Assembly: GCA_017562135.1 (NCBI GenBank)
Contig: QEYB01000801.1
Location: 1-64,000 of the forward strand
Source: Dipylidium caninum
Lineage: Eukaryota; Platyhelminthes; Cestoda; Cyclophyllidea; Dipylidiidae
Length of the DNA: 64,000 nt
Direction: 5' to 3'
Translations under genes and position numbers: made by a program
The notes under the pieces: generated by a model
Database searches by the model: none
What the model was told of the DNA's origin: nothing
The model's input: only the letters and a program-made list of their open reading frames with translations
In this document: positions 1 through 12,932 of the stretch, piece after piece
Numbering within the stretch: position 1 is the first letter of the stretch
Layout: every line of letters starts with the position of its first letter

Positions 1-3000
1 CCCTACTCCCATCACCAATGTAGCGACAGCATGTTCACGCCTGTCCTAATTTATCCTCAGGGTAACTGTGAGGGCTTCTTCGGAACAACCTGGTTAGTCA
101 TTAAATTGAGAACGAATTTGAAAAGTGATACGGGCTTTTGGCAGCTGTATTGTCTTTATACGTAAATACTTCGGGTCAGTTACACTCTGTCAAGTAGCAC
201 CGATAAAGGGAAAAGTCGGAAAAGGGGAGGGGGGGGGGTAGGATTTCGACGAAGCACACACTCACCTCCCACTTGCAGAACCTTTTTACCAAAAATGATT
301 CTGATTTGGTTAGACTTTTGTCACCTTCGAGCCAGAATAAAAATGGGTTTTTGGGCACCATTTAAAAACACCATTAATTTTGAAAGTGGGAAACAAACAT
401 GAATTTGGGATTGGGAAGACCAGTATGTTAAGTAGGCTGTGATAGGTAAACTTAGGAATTTGTTGATGACCAAGTGCAGGCACGCATTTCTTGTAGTCTG
501 GGGTCAAGGCAATGGGGATTGAGAATCCTCTTCCCACTGGTAAAACTGACCAGATGGACCTCAAGACGAAGGTACTGGAAGTTTGGCCGATTTTATCAAA
601 CAGGCAAAATGATTGTGGAAAGTCATTCGTTCTGAGTGTTTCCTGGAAATATTTTCATAGACCATACTAGCGAATGCAATTATCGCCATTCCCGCTTTAC
701 CTTTTGTGCCACAAATTTCTGTGAATTTGGTCGAAGAAGTCAAGCACAAAATGCCAACTTATTTCGAGCAGGATTTGCGGTTGTTTCGGAGAAGATCTTA
801 AACGGTGAGTAGCGAGAAAGCAAGAGGAAAAGGAGGAGGAGTGTGGAGGAAGGAGAGGGAGGAAAAGAGGGAGGAAAAGAGCGAGAGGGGGGAGGGGCAT
901 CGAGTCTGTGGTGGTTAAAATGGTACTCGTCTGTTAAATTACTTCAGTTCGACAATTAATGGACAAACAGTTGAGTTCCAGCCTGAAGGAGATGATTTTC
1001 AGGGCGGCACAACCAAACAAGTAAAGCAAAAAAGAAGATTGGGATATCGCCACGTTCGTCATCCCTTGCTGCATGGAGAAGGCCACAAGCCATCGGGTGA
1101 TTGACTTACTGGCTCCCAATCTGAAATGCTACAAGAAAGGGGCCTAATGCACACCAAGAAAAAGATCCATCAATTGAGACGGCAGAAAGTCAGTCTAAAC
1201 ACTTCCCAAGAGACAAGCATCTATTCCCATTCATACTTTCACATAAACAAATAAAAGGCGTCTTTATTGGGGTAGGAACTGTGTAAAGCGCTTTCTTCAA
1301 TCCATTAAGTCTCCCTTTGTCTGACACAGAGTAATAAACCCCTTCGTTTTTGTGTGGAAATATGGAAACGGGTTGTTACGGTAGTGTCGAGAAAAATGAG
1401 AAAAGTATAATCGGATTAACTGACTGGCGTTCCCTCTTCTGAGCGGCACTCTCCTCCTCGTTATGCCTCAGCATTTATATTACCAAAGCTGAGTGTGTAC
1501 CCGTAACCAGAAGAACTGGTGTGTCCGCCTACGTAGTGAGACAGATATACACTGTGAATATGATCGCGACTGATATTGCAGCCTTTTCTAACAAAAGTAT
1601 GTCATGGTGTTAGCGAAACATTTTACTCGACGAGGAGAGGTCTATGTGTGTATTGCTAATGGAATTGTGCACATTCGTGGAGGAGGTGAACATTTTCATG
1701 AGATTTTATTTGAATTCCGAGAGTTCACGCCAAATGTAGCAGGTCAGTAGTTACAGAGGTGACTAACACTCTCGGGCATAGAACTTCTTAATAGAATTAT
1801 CCACGAAATTTATGTCTACACTGTGAAGTTGTATTCTGACGAATCTCGAGGATTTGTGCGTAAATGGGTCAGAAATCTGCCCGAATTTCAACTGACTCTT
1901 CTCTACTTCTACCAAATAGTCTTCCGAGCTTCTCGTCCATTCAAATTGAAGAAGATGTTTATTTAACCAAAACTAAGTAATCCCTGTATTCCGACCTACC
2001 GTACTGACGCTTCGGGCTATTGGCCTACGAAACAAATTCTTACCACAAGCTGACCAGCTACACAAGTGTGAGGCTTCTGCTCTTCCGCCCCCGAACCGCC
2101 GCTTCAGAGGCACCTGCTCAAGTTTTCAACATATACTTCAGGCTTCTTGATCACTTTGTATGCAATCAAGGCTATTGTATGGAGGGCTGTATCAACTATC
2201 ACTAAACCAAGCACGGCTATTTCCTCAACTCTCGAAATCACTTTTATTTCAATAAAAGGCGAAAACAGTCGCCTTTAAACTCTTTCTCTCGCACAATTGT
2301 TCTAACACTTTGAGTTTACTAAATGTGACTGGTGAAAAGGCACCCTGGTCAGGGCATTTAAAACAGTGCGAGTGAGCAAAGTATTTAACGGCCAAGTGTC
2401 AATAGAGAAAGTGTCAATAGGGAATGGGTCGGAGTACAGACACTGTCGCCCTTGGTTGAAAGTGGTCTCGCAGCAGCACTCCAACCCAATGAGGAAGCAG
2501 TCGTATAAGTTAAAATTAGTATTCAATTTATCACTGCACATTACATATGGACTAAGAACGGAGCAATGGGTAACCGACCTACATCTTAGAGAGGTGCAAG
2601 ATTACATTTTTTAGACTTCAATGGCCCCCTCTGTGGAAAAACTGTATCCGAGCTAAACCTCACTCATTTTTCGAGGGGGACACTTTGATGGACGTGAATG
2701 AGAAATATACTATGACTTAGGAATATTTCTCATCTCATCGCCATATGCAAAAGCGATAGAATGAACCCGATTTAAGTGGAGGCCGTGATGAAGAGGTTAC
2801 ACTGCGCTCTGGAAATGTGGTGCACTCCTATTGAGGGCCAGAAAGTGTACGGGACAGTTTCTTCTTGAATCAGAGAAGGAGACAAAAATGGAGAGAGAAT
2901 GGGCTTAGACTCGTGAAACGCACGTAGACTCCCAGACAGGGCAGCTTCTTTTAGCACTGCTGTTAAAGTTCATGTCAATGGAACCAAATACCACTATTTA

Positions 3001-6000
3001 ATGCCTTAATCCTATCAATCTCTGCTTACGACACCGACTATGCAAGGTCACGGTACTTTTGGTTATTAGGGAGTCAAGCTCAGGCAGAGGAGCCAGAGAA
3101 GAAGGTATACGCGATGCTGGAACAAGAAAATGGGTAATGGGAAGAGGGTGAGTGGATGAGTGAGTGGGTAAGTGGGTAAGTGGGTAAGTGGGCGGATAGG
3201 AGCATAATTAATCTAGCGCAAGGAAGAAGATCTGAGTTGTAAAAAGTGGACGGAAACAGGTCGGAGGAATAGAAAGTCTAACCTTTACTGTGTCTCACGA
3301 ACTGATAAAAACAAATTGCATGTCACATGGAAAAGGGTCACCATCTTCGAGTCCTAAGGCAATTTCACCACGAGTTTGATAAGCGTGCCCCCCACAACGA
3401 GTTGACCTCGAACAACAACTCGTAGCAACCAACACAGCAGCTCAACCTTGCGTACTCCATCGTCTTCGTCACAGTTTAATCAGTATCGCAATGCTGAAGT
3501 GAAAGAACTGTCTATTTTCCGATTATTCGACTGCTCCCCCATGAAATTTACATTATGATGATGGCCTTGGTTGCTGGTTTTTGACTAATCAAATGCAAAG
3601 TCTCGGGGAGATATGAAAAGTGGGCGCTGGAGAAATGGGAAAAGCTGTCTGCCACTTTGCGGATGTCACTATCGGTGTTGGCATGGCGCCACACATTATT
3701 TATTTACCTGTTTCCTGATGGACTAATTGTCACCCATGTTACCGTAGGATAACACTAAGTGCCTTAAAAAGAATATATACCGCATAATCCTCTCCCTTTG
3801 CACGTTATATGACGGCCACGATGGTGGCACGCAACTCTGCTCATGCCACCCACGCTATCTGCCCATTCCGATGTTGTGTTTCCGGAAAAATAAGGCTATT
3901 TCCAAAGTCGTATGATGCGTACTGTCTTCAGAGTGATGCATTACATTACCGACAGTGATAGTGGGAGTGGAGGAATTCTTTTAACCGCCTATTAGGCATA
4001 ATGTCAACAAAAAAGACAAAAGAAAAGAAAACGACTCGGATAAATACCTCAAATTAACAGCAAAAAAGGGGAAAATCTCCTATTGTCCTTATTTTCCATG
4101 GAAAAGGCACAACCTAAGGGGGCAGGGGCTTTCCGTGTAAAAAGGCATTTGAAGCAGCACGAAATGGCTTTTCGAGAATCGGTGGCTCTCGGCGAAGTGG
4201 AGAGTGAAGGTAATTCCTACAAACCGATTATGTCTGCCTGCTAAATGCTGATATATCTAAGCATTAAGGTGTACTGACAACACAAAAAACGCTTTAGTTC
4301 ACGTATGAACATCATGAGATGATAAGAAACAAGCATCATTTACTCCCAGTTTCGCTCACTTTGAAAAACTAAATAGGAAGGAGTCAGTCAGATATTGCTA
4401 AACGACAGAGTCTTGTATACAGAATTCGCGTTTCTGATTTGGGCCCACGGGAGATCGCACCCAATTGTGTGGTCTATACTACTTAGGCATTATGTCTAAA
4501 GGAGTGATCTTCCAGTTGGAAAAAAATCATCCCTTGTACGAGCCCCGTTGCGTGTCTATGGAAAACTGGCTTCATAGTTTTCGGATCCCTCATGTTTGCC
4601 GGGCGAAGTGATCCATCGCAGACAAATTGATCAGATCATAGGCCATCCCATCATTCCGGTAAGGCATTGGCTACTGCTACTGAGATTTGATTCGTAGAGA
4701 GACAAATAAGCACAGTCACAGTCGTGGTGCCGTGCTGGTGACAGTGATTTTGTATGTTTTCACTGTGGCTCATGTTCGCTTTGAACATATAATTCGAACA
4801 CGAGAGTGATGAGGTGATTCAATTGCTAAAATAGAGGCTTAGGAAACTTGTAGGTTTGATCGCAAATGCTTTGCCTTACATCCTCACTGGCCGATCTGTG
4901 ATTTCGTGTCTTAGAAACTGAATTAACAGAAAAAAATGAAATCCCTCGTATGAATTTTGAGCGGCCGACTCAAAGGAATGGTTGAAGAAAGCAAATAAAC
5001 GTCAAAAACACATCGTAGCACATAATACTAATGGTACCAATGACTCAAGGATATTCCAAATGCTTACCTAAGCGAGGAAGCACTCTCACTTGATTAAATA
5101 TTTGTTTTGCGAAGGAAAATAGTAAGTGCGCAATGAAACTCACCTTGAGAACTACATTTCTACACTCCACCTGACTGTCGTTGTGAAGAGTTATGTGACA
5201 GTAGAAGGTTTCTCCAAGGAAAAAGGTGCTGAAAGTTGGGAAAGCAGAAAATTAGTTGACCATTTCCGGGCGAGAAGGAAGGCAGAATTTGTTGGTTCCA
5301 TGCCCATCACACTCTTGACTTTAATTGTAAATGCTATTTAGTAGAGGAGTTGTGCAGCATATCACGGGAGTAAACGTAAGATGGGCAACCTCGCCAGGTT
5401 GTGCTAAAAACAACCGTTCAAACATTTCCTTTATAAATAAAATCATAAACACAATACACCATCTTCCCGTTATCCATTCGCACCTTGATCCACCCATAAA
5501 CCCCCTTGTGCAAGTAGCAGTCACTCGTCAATCCAACTTTCCTTGTCTTCACCATTTCCCCTTCATTCACAAAGTGACTTTTTTTACATCCAAACATTCA
5601 CTCATTCACTCGGCCACTCCTAGAGTAAAGTCAATTGTTGAGTTATTTCCTTAAATTACAGAAGTGAAGGTTTACAAGTGAACCCACCCCTCACCGAGGA
5701 GTTGTGCTTGCAACAGTTGGATGTTAAAGTCGTCAAGCTATCCATATCAACATAGTGGGGATTAGGAAAACAAATTCTGCAGCAGCGATTAGAGCATAGC
5801 CCTAAATCTTACAATGCAAGCCCAAGGGCAACGATGAATCCATTCAATACAGGTGAGTGCAATGCACATGAACAACACGTGCCAGTGGATTTTGCCCATG
5901 GCATTCATATATCGGTGGGTAACCTTAACTTGAGAGGAATTAAGTTCTATGTCGAAATTGGTGTATTTTAATTAGATCCCCGTAGAATAGTTGGCAAACA

Positions 6001-8398
6001 CCCCTCATCTCTTTGCTCAACACTAAATAGTATGACCTGCACAAAGAAGGTCATCGGTATAATTTCTGGTGTTTGAATTAGTCGGAATTGCTTTTTTTGA
6101 GAAAGCAGTCTTTTAATGTGGGTAGTTAGCAGAAGCACCCATAGGAGGCAGTGGAACCCGATTCAGAGCGAAGTACATCTAATTTTGTATTCCACCGAAC
6201 GCGAAACAATAAACATCTCAGTACCGCCACGTCTGCTGTACCAGTGGTGAAGTTTTCTAATCCTTCTTTCCAGGAGTATGTGATTGCAACATTTCACCTC
6301 AAATGTAAGGGAAATATAATGACTAAGGGTGGAGTCAGGATCAGGTAAACTTTGTTCCTAGGCATAATTTTGAAAATATCTTTGGTTGTTCTTTCCTCTT
6401 CTTTTAGCTGATCAAAATACAATGGTCGTAGTTATTTTAAGCCCGAAATAGTAATTTTTCACAATCAGCTGAGCTGGATCAGCCCGCCCTAGTAGAAAAT
6501 TGTCACACGACAAGTTCGAATTGGCTAATTAGCTCCTTCCTTTTCTTATTCTCGGGCTAAGTTCAGCTGGAAACAGAAACAGGGAAACTCAGTGGACACA
6601 TTTTCGGGTTACATTAACGGCCAAATAACTGTGTTTTTGATATTACTCTTGGGTATAAATTTAGACAATGGAGGATAGTGTGTGAAAATAAGAGCGAAAT
6701 CAGTGTTTCAAAATTTTTTTGACGTCATATTATATTTCGCCCGCCAAAGTAATTTATTTTTCAAACAAAGAGGAACGGAAGGAGTCCTCACTTAAATATG
6801 AAAAACAGTATCAATCAGTAAACATAAGCACGAGTTATTAGTATAAAGAATATGGGGAAAGGTTTTGCGCTCCAAATGTAAGCTATTTGTCACAAAATAT
6901 TTGGAAAAAATTGGACTCGCATCACACCAACAAACAAAATTTCCACTCAAAGGTAAGGCTTTCCTCCTTAATAATGGTTAAGGTGTCTCAAGTTTAAGTC
7001 AAGTTATCAGATGATTATAATGGCCTTCGAGCGAATAAATCTTGCTACCTTCGATTAATGTGATGTAGAGGATACACCACAAGTTTGGCATGGCATGAAA
7101 AAAAATAATTAAAAAGGAAGAATATTCTAAAAACTTCCTGGTCCTCTTCTCTTTAAGGAATACGAACTGCTGTAGCGAGTTTGTAATCAGTGGATAGGAG
7201 ATGAAGGGGCAGCTGAACTTTCACACTTTGAAAAGTGCTCAGCCCACCCCATACGCAGCGATGTGCAAATGACGCCATTTAAGTTTTGCCTCAAGTGTGA
7301 GAGGCAAAAAAGAACTTTATTAAATGGGAGCTAAAGAAAAAAATTTTAGCCATTTGGTAATTTGGCATGCCATTTGAATGTGAGATAAAAATTCCAACAA
7401 GGTCAAATTAACTTTCTCCCTCTCGAACTAAGCGATTCCCTTCAAGATTTTGGACACGTCTACCAGAGTTGTCTTGTATTTTCAATGACCCTATTTTCTA
7501 GACGGAATCCACAGATTACACAATAAATACGCTTTGACAGCATGTGGGAAACCACTTTAACCAAATCTAGCCGCAAACAAGTCTGTTACTAAATTTCATT
7601 GAACTATACCTGATGTGAATTACATTTACCAGTCCTGAGAGATTATGTGAACTGGACACAGTATTTACAGTAATTTGTGGTAAAATTTCAAAAAAGGGAA
7701 GCTGAGGTGCTTTGGCAAACTCTCCTCTTGAGATGCCCTCGTAACAGACATGCAAAGCGTGCCCACAATTTTTGGGGAACATGTAATGAACGGGCTGCAA
7801 CGATTTACAGAGCAAATGATGCCATGACAAATAGAAAAGTACTTCAAAGTACAATGATGTAGCCCTTCCATACCTCCAGTTAAAATATTTGATCAGTACA
7901 AACCACTTTCGTCTTTGCATTCGGAAAAGATGAAAGCAGGGCAGCTAGGAGAGGGAAGGACTCAAGACAAACCGAATAGGTCACAGTTGTGGATATAATT
8001 AGGAACTTGTACGCTTTCCATCAAGAGGGGTTTTTCCTTCGGCATAGGATGACATCGGCAGAATCAAAGGGAGGGTTTGGTTTGATGAGATGACGCTATG
8101 TAAAATATTTATAAGGGTTACCACTTGCCGAAAATGTGGTTCCGCGATCGCTAGCCCAACGTAAATTATATTAGATTTATGATTTAACGAATCAACCCAC
8201 TACTTCAAGCCACGTTCTACTCGGTCATTCCCAGATCTTGAATCAAAGTCGAGACCAACTAAACTTTTAAGTAATTATTTACCGACAAATCATGCTGAAA
8301 GGAAATTTGAAAGATGATAGATAAACCAGAATGCAAATAACATTAAATGTGCGCCATACCGTACATGATGGTCTAAGGAGTCAATATGTCATAAGTGA
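1..8398. other. Intergenic or intronic sequence without a nameable gene
   Basis: I find no open frame here that resembles a known family, and no rRNA or tRNA. Open frames are short (up to about 117 codons, at 7567-7920 on the minus strand) and lack convincing paired splice sites. The plus strand is visibly rich in A runs, the same bias seen across the introns of the minus-strand kinesin gene further right. That would fit the region being the transcribed flank or introns of a minus-strand gene such as the candidate at 8.4-9.5 kb. One short tandem repeat lies at about 3148-3194. Confidence 0.5.
3148..3194. repeat. Short G-rich tandem repeat
   Basis: About four to five imperfect copies of an 8-base unit close to GTGGGTAA, preceded by the degenerate GAGTGGATGAGT. 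This is a simple microsatellite-like array with no sign of a coding role. Confidence 0.75.
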
Positions 8399-9542
8399 TT
8401 ACGATTTCGGAAAATTAGCAATTATCTTAGACACCGGAGCAGAAGCCGATTTGGCGGGTAATAGGGAAAGTGTTGGGAGATGTGCTGAGAATATAACTGT
8501 TTCAAAAACCCATGGAAGGACATGTTAAGAGCGGAAAATGATTGTTATTAAGCAACCAACAAGCCCTACAAAGACCATCATACTGACCCAAAGTTTTGCG
8601 CCAAAGCGAGGAGATCACACGGTCCTCCGAACACTGACTGACTCTCCGTTTGGTGGCTCAAAAGCCCACGGCAATTAGCCAGATGTGATTTCGCCCAAAC
8701 TCCAGCGTAGTTGTCTGTCAACGGTTCGGCCAAAAGTGGAGGTAGTTGGACGAATGTTGGTCGGCTGAGACGACGAGCTTGAAAGAGAAAAGACGAACTT
8801 CAATCCAAGAGTTCTAGATATTACTCGGTAAATTCGGCGACAGTACTGCGTATGAACTATTGCCCGACAGAAGCCACAGGAACAAGTGGATTGCAAGTGC
8901 CTCTCGTCTCCTCTCGAAAAAAAAATTCCAGTGAATAAAGGATGAGAAGGGATTTATTTACCTGTTTTGTGTGCAATGTTTTTGATGTAGTGATCAAAAT
9001 GAGCTTTGCATAAGAGTTCCACCTTTGTGAGAAAATTGAAGAGGGTAAAGGCAAGAGTCTTGGACAAAACTCTAGCACATTAGAGAAACTTCTCAGTAGA
9101 TCCATACTAGACACTACTGAATCAGTACTACCATCGCTCAAATCTGACCCGTCTGCTTCAACATAGATCAAACTCTTGATGCATGCTAAAACGAAATTGG
9201 AAGTGTGAAATGGGGCCAACGTAAAAGTATTGGTCCTATAGAACATACTCCGCAAAAGGCTGAAAACGTAAAATCTGCAAACAGCATTTGGTGTAACTCG
9301 GTTTTCCAGAAGGAAGAACTTGTAGGTAAGGGTTGCAAGAGATAAGCTACGAGAGTATGAGATGGCCTACCGAAGAGGTACCATGTCTTGAGTGTGTTTT
9401 AAGAATCTTGACTTAGATTCTTTTTTACCACTACAACGGTGACACGAGTACTGAAAACCCCCAGCTTTTGGGGCACCGCTGCCACTGTGGCTGCCACTAC
9501 TACTCAAACCAAATATTCCATAATCGTCGGTTAGAGTACTTA
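8399..9542 (-). CDS. Unassigned multi-exon gene, 3' portion (candidate)
   Basis: I do not recognise the protein. Four minus-strand exon candidates join with consistent phases: 9542-9371, 9259-8962, 8912-8825 and 8496-8399 (TAA). The second exon is open for 99 codons. Visible parts, in order, are a Ser/Gly-rich linker (GLSSSGSHSGSG), a Cys/basic stretch (SCHRCSGKKE), a run around HTQDMVPLRLLRSMFYRTN, an acidic-serine segment (EADGSDLSDGSTDS), and a hydrophobic segment near IHLFLWLLSG. Donors are GTAGGC, GTAAAT and GTAATA. The intron between the second and third exons is only about 49 bases. The first listed exon begins in phase 1, so at least one 5' exon is missing and no start codon is assigned. 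The first two exons are the better supported; the last two could be fortuitous. The hydrophobic tail could be a membrane segment or the buried core of a trafficking-type protein, but no function is claimed. Confidence 0.4.
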
Positions 9543-11484
9543 CTGTAAAGACAGATTGCCTATACATATGCTCTATGTGGTACAATCATTGTTCATAAAG
9601 TGGTAACAGTAGAGTGTAATGTATTCACGAATTCGGGATCATTAGAGAACCGGAAAGTCACACACACGACGGAAAAAGGTGTGCTAACAAGATAGAAACG
9701 GCCGCATCCAAAAAAGGCTGACAAACGCATGCCAGAATAGGAGGAACATTTATAGAAGCGAACTACTCCGGTGTACTTGTGATTAAATAACCTTCAGCAA
9801 TGACTATAAAGCTCCGGTAAGAAGTATATTCTTTGACTAAGGAATCCGAGGTAGAAATTAAATTTAGGTGAACTCAGCAGAGGGTGGTTTGACCTCCATA
9901 GGTTAACAAACATGAAATATAACAAAAGAATGAGGCTGAACTAAATGGTTTTTTCTTGTACTGGCCTTTTATAACGAAGCACATACACGCACATGAGCGC
10001 GAACAGATTTTTACATTTGAAGTAAAAAGATTTTCAGAGGCATGAAGGCAGAAGCCAACCGGAGGGCGGCCATGTCCGAGACTGGCCATTTGGAGAGGCA
10101 TTTCCATTTTAGCAGAAATCCAGCTATCCTATTACCAATTCAGGCATCTATCCATTTGTAGAGCATCTAACGTCAGCTCACGCTTTCGCCTACTCGAAAA
10201 AATTCCCATTCTCCACCCTAATTTGACCTATCTATTATGTGACATGACACTAGATCTAATCTCTATTAAGTACAGTATTGAAACAGCGGACCCCAATTTG
10301 AGTGCGAAGGACGATGTCTATGAGTGATAGAAATTAAGAATTATTTGAACAAAGGCAAGTTGGCGTGGAATGGAATACTATTTTAAATGTCGCAATCTTT
10401 AACACAACCGTCAATTATAGGTGAAGCGTAAACTCGAATAACTTGTAAAGATTAAAATATATAGTTTTGAAAACGGACGGGTTAAAGAATAAAAAATAAA
10501 GGAAATTGGCTAATGGAAACTGCATTGCTGACCAGTTCACCTGTCGCAAACATGCGAGGTGAAGTCGAGCTTTCAAACTACGTCGCAGCGTTGAGTTCAT
10601 GAGCTTGGTCAGTCTCCGTTCCGAATAATCCTCGAGGTTTCAGTGTATTGCCTTCTGTCGCAAATGTCGCAGTTGCGGATGCAGTCCAGTGATATCTGGA
10701 TCCAAGGTGATGGTGATTTCAGCGATTTACACCAAAATGTGAGTACTTCGATTCGCTTTAGCTCACGTCAGCCAATGCCCTCGACACACTCTCGTATGAG
10801 GTAGAATAACTCCTCCAGTTTGGACACGTGGAACTCATTCACGTATGTGGTAGACTTGTCTACAGGTGATGCCGCATCAGCACCATTCCCCGTCACACAG
10901 TGGACTGTGAACTGTTTCGTCAAGTGTAACGCAACCACTCATTCGATGTTGCCTTCACCGACTCTGAGGGAGTTCCATCGTAAAACGAAGTGTTCTTCAA
11001 CACGGGTAGAGGGGGAGCGGAATCCGATAGTCCGTATAAACGACAATGAGACACCTCTTTTGGTATTCAAGTAGGTAAGAAGATGTGGGTGTGAGAAGAC
11101 AGTGGAGTTATCAGTAGGCAAACGACCCAGTGGACAGGAGAGGAAAATAGACAAGACGTTGTCGTGCTATGCGTGGATAACCACTGCTTCGCCTTACCAC
11201 CACGTGGTAATGAGAAAAGAGGGGAAATATGGAATGCAGAGACAACGAGAGGGCAAAATACCATCATCTTTGCGCTTTCCTTTTTCCAACTCCCGTCACC
11301 TTCGCACACTGCGACTGCAGTCGGATCGAGTACACAGCATCGGGAGGGAAAGGGAGAAGTGATGGTTGCCAAAACGTCGCGTAAATTTTTTAAGGTAAGT
11401 TGCACAACTGGTGCACTGCTTTCTTCGCTCTCGTGAACACAAATCGATCGCCTCCGAGGAGCGCGTGCCACTGGCGCTGCCGCG

Positions 11485-11556
11485 GCCACCGCCACCGCCA
11501 CCGTCACCGTCACCGTCACCGCCAATACCACCGCCACTGCCACTGCCACCGCCACA
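11485..11556. repeat. CACCGN/CCACTG triplet-type repeat
   Basis: Imperfect tandem run of CCACCG, CACCGT and CACTGC hexamers. It keeps long frames open on both strands (Pro-rich on plus, Ala/Val-rich on minus), which explains the large overlapping open frames here. Confidence 0.8.
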
Positions 11557-12761
11557 ACAACTAGTCGCAGTGGTGAGGCCAAAGAAACGATCTTTAGAAA
11601 CTGCGGTCGCCTCCCGCGAGGATGTGCGCCTACGTGGAGGTGATATAGGGTGTTAAGCAAATGTTCCATTTTCGAGATCTGCACGGAGCGAGGGAGCTCG
11701 TCCTGCCTGACGATGGTGAAGGTGGGCAAATTAGTCAGACGCAGTTGCAAGCTTACAGTCCGCAGTGTTTCTCCACTTCTTTCATTCGAAAGCACTTTGC
11801 AAGGGGAGTTCGATGAGAGAATGGCGTTTTCATGGTTGCATTGGCTCGCTTTGCCGTGTCTAGCGTTATTCGGCGAAGGAGGCTGAGTCAACGACTGCCA
11901 CACTGCCTCCCATAAACAAGCGGTTTTTATCGAGAGTAAAGGATAAGGACGATGGGAAGAACGACGGTTGTCCTCGCTCACAGCGCAGCATGGGGTTGAT
12001 GAGAGACACTTACCACTTACCACTTGCCACTTGGATGATGTGTTAATTGCAGACTCATAGGCGTACGGTTGCTACATCGTTTTACGTTGAGTTATTAATT
12101 GAGATCGTCTGCGTTACTGTTGTCCACAATAAGGCATTTATGACGTAGATGGTTTTTTTGACTCAAAGTAAGGTTCCTGGCTACCTCTCAGGGGATGAAG
12201 CATCACTTGCTACCTTCTAGATAAGAATAGGAATTTATCTCCCTCGCCGATAAATCCATCAACTTTTATCAATTTCTATTCACCGCACTTGTACTTTTAC
12301 AGATAACCCTCGAAAGAGCCAAAGGTGGATAAAAATAACGCATGATTATTTCACTGTCGATATGACACATCGTTGTAGAACACTCCAGATTTTTACCATA
12401 CTGCTTCCTTAAAATCAATGGCTTCTATTATGTCGCGCCTAATCGGAAAAGGTGACGGATAAGCTGAAGAGGTAATCATCATTAGCCTTTTGTAAATGCA
12501 ATTAGCGACTTAATTTAACTATTTCCACCAAAATTTAAAAAAAAACATTTTTGAAAATGTTTCCTGTGCCATCTAATGAAGGTAAAGTAAAGGCTCAGAA
12601 TTTCTACGTGGATGATTGAGAAGCAGACATGTTAATTCGTGATCCAATGATTCACGTAAGTTGCGATACCCATCGCAACAGCTACTTCCGCGAAGGTCTG
12701 TTACAACAGATGTGATGGACCAGTTCTCCCGGATCTCACGCTATTGGCTCCAGCCTCCTGG

Positions 12762-12800
12762 ACACACGCACGTACGCACATACGTACGTACGCACATACA
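12762..12800. repeat. Alternating ACGTACGCACATACGT repeat
   Basis: Purine-pyrimidine alternating, locally palindromic simple sequence built on TACGTACG and CGCACATA, starting about 80 bases upstream of the proposed TATA box of the transporter gene. It has potential to adopt unusual helical structure, but no function is shown. Confidence 0.7.
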
Positions 12801-12842
12801 TGGACAAACCATTCTAACGCAGTAGTCCCTAGGTTTCTGCAG

Positions 12843-12880
12843 TATAAAGCAAATTCATGCAGTGGATAGGCGGTCAGTCA
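12843..12880 (+). promoter_or_regulatory. Candidate core promoter (TATA box plus initiator) of the SLC10-like gene
   Basis: TATAAA at 12843-12848 is followed 31 bases later (start to start) by TCAGTCA at 12874-12880, a match to the arthropod-type initiator consensus TCAKTY. The predicted start near 12876 leaves a leader of roughly 57 bases before the ATG at 12933. Spacing and order are those of a focused RNA polymerase II core promoter. This also supports 12933 as the true translation start. Confidence 0.55.
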
Positions 12881-12932
12881 TTTAGTCCAATGTGCATGCT
12901 AATGTGACAGCGATCAGGAAGCATTAGTAAAG

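Larger units (their letters stand above)
9543..12842. other. Upstream spacer with isolated exon-like starts
   Basis: No gene can be assembled. Short ATG-initiated frames ending exactly at good donors occur on the plus strand at 10679-10738 (20 codons, then GTGAGT) and 11362-11394 (11 codons, then GTAAGT). Another lies on the minus strand at 10600-10541 (20 codons, then GTGAAC). None can be joined in frame to a following exon with confidence. They may be first exons, leader exons or chance. A long minus-strand open frame at 11067-12023 runs through a trinucleotide repeat and is treated as spurious. Confidence 0.4.

Noticed and set aside
11067..12023. 318-codon minus-strand open frame
   Set aside because: Its length is due to the CACCGN repeat at 11485-11556, which yields an Ala/Val run. 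It overlaps plus-strand open frames from the same repeat and has no recognisable domain.
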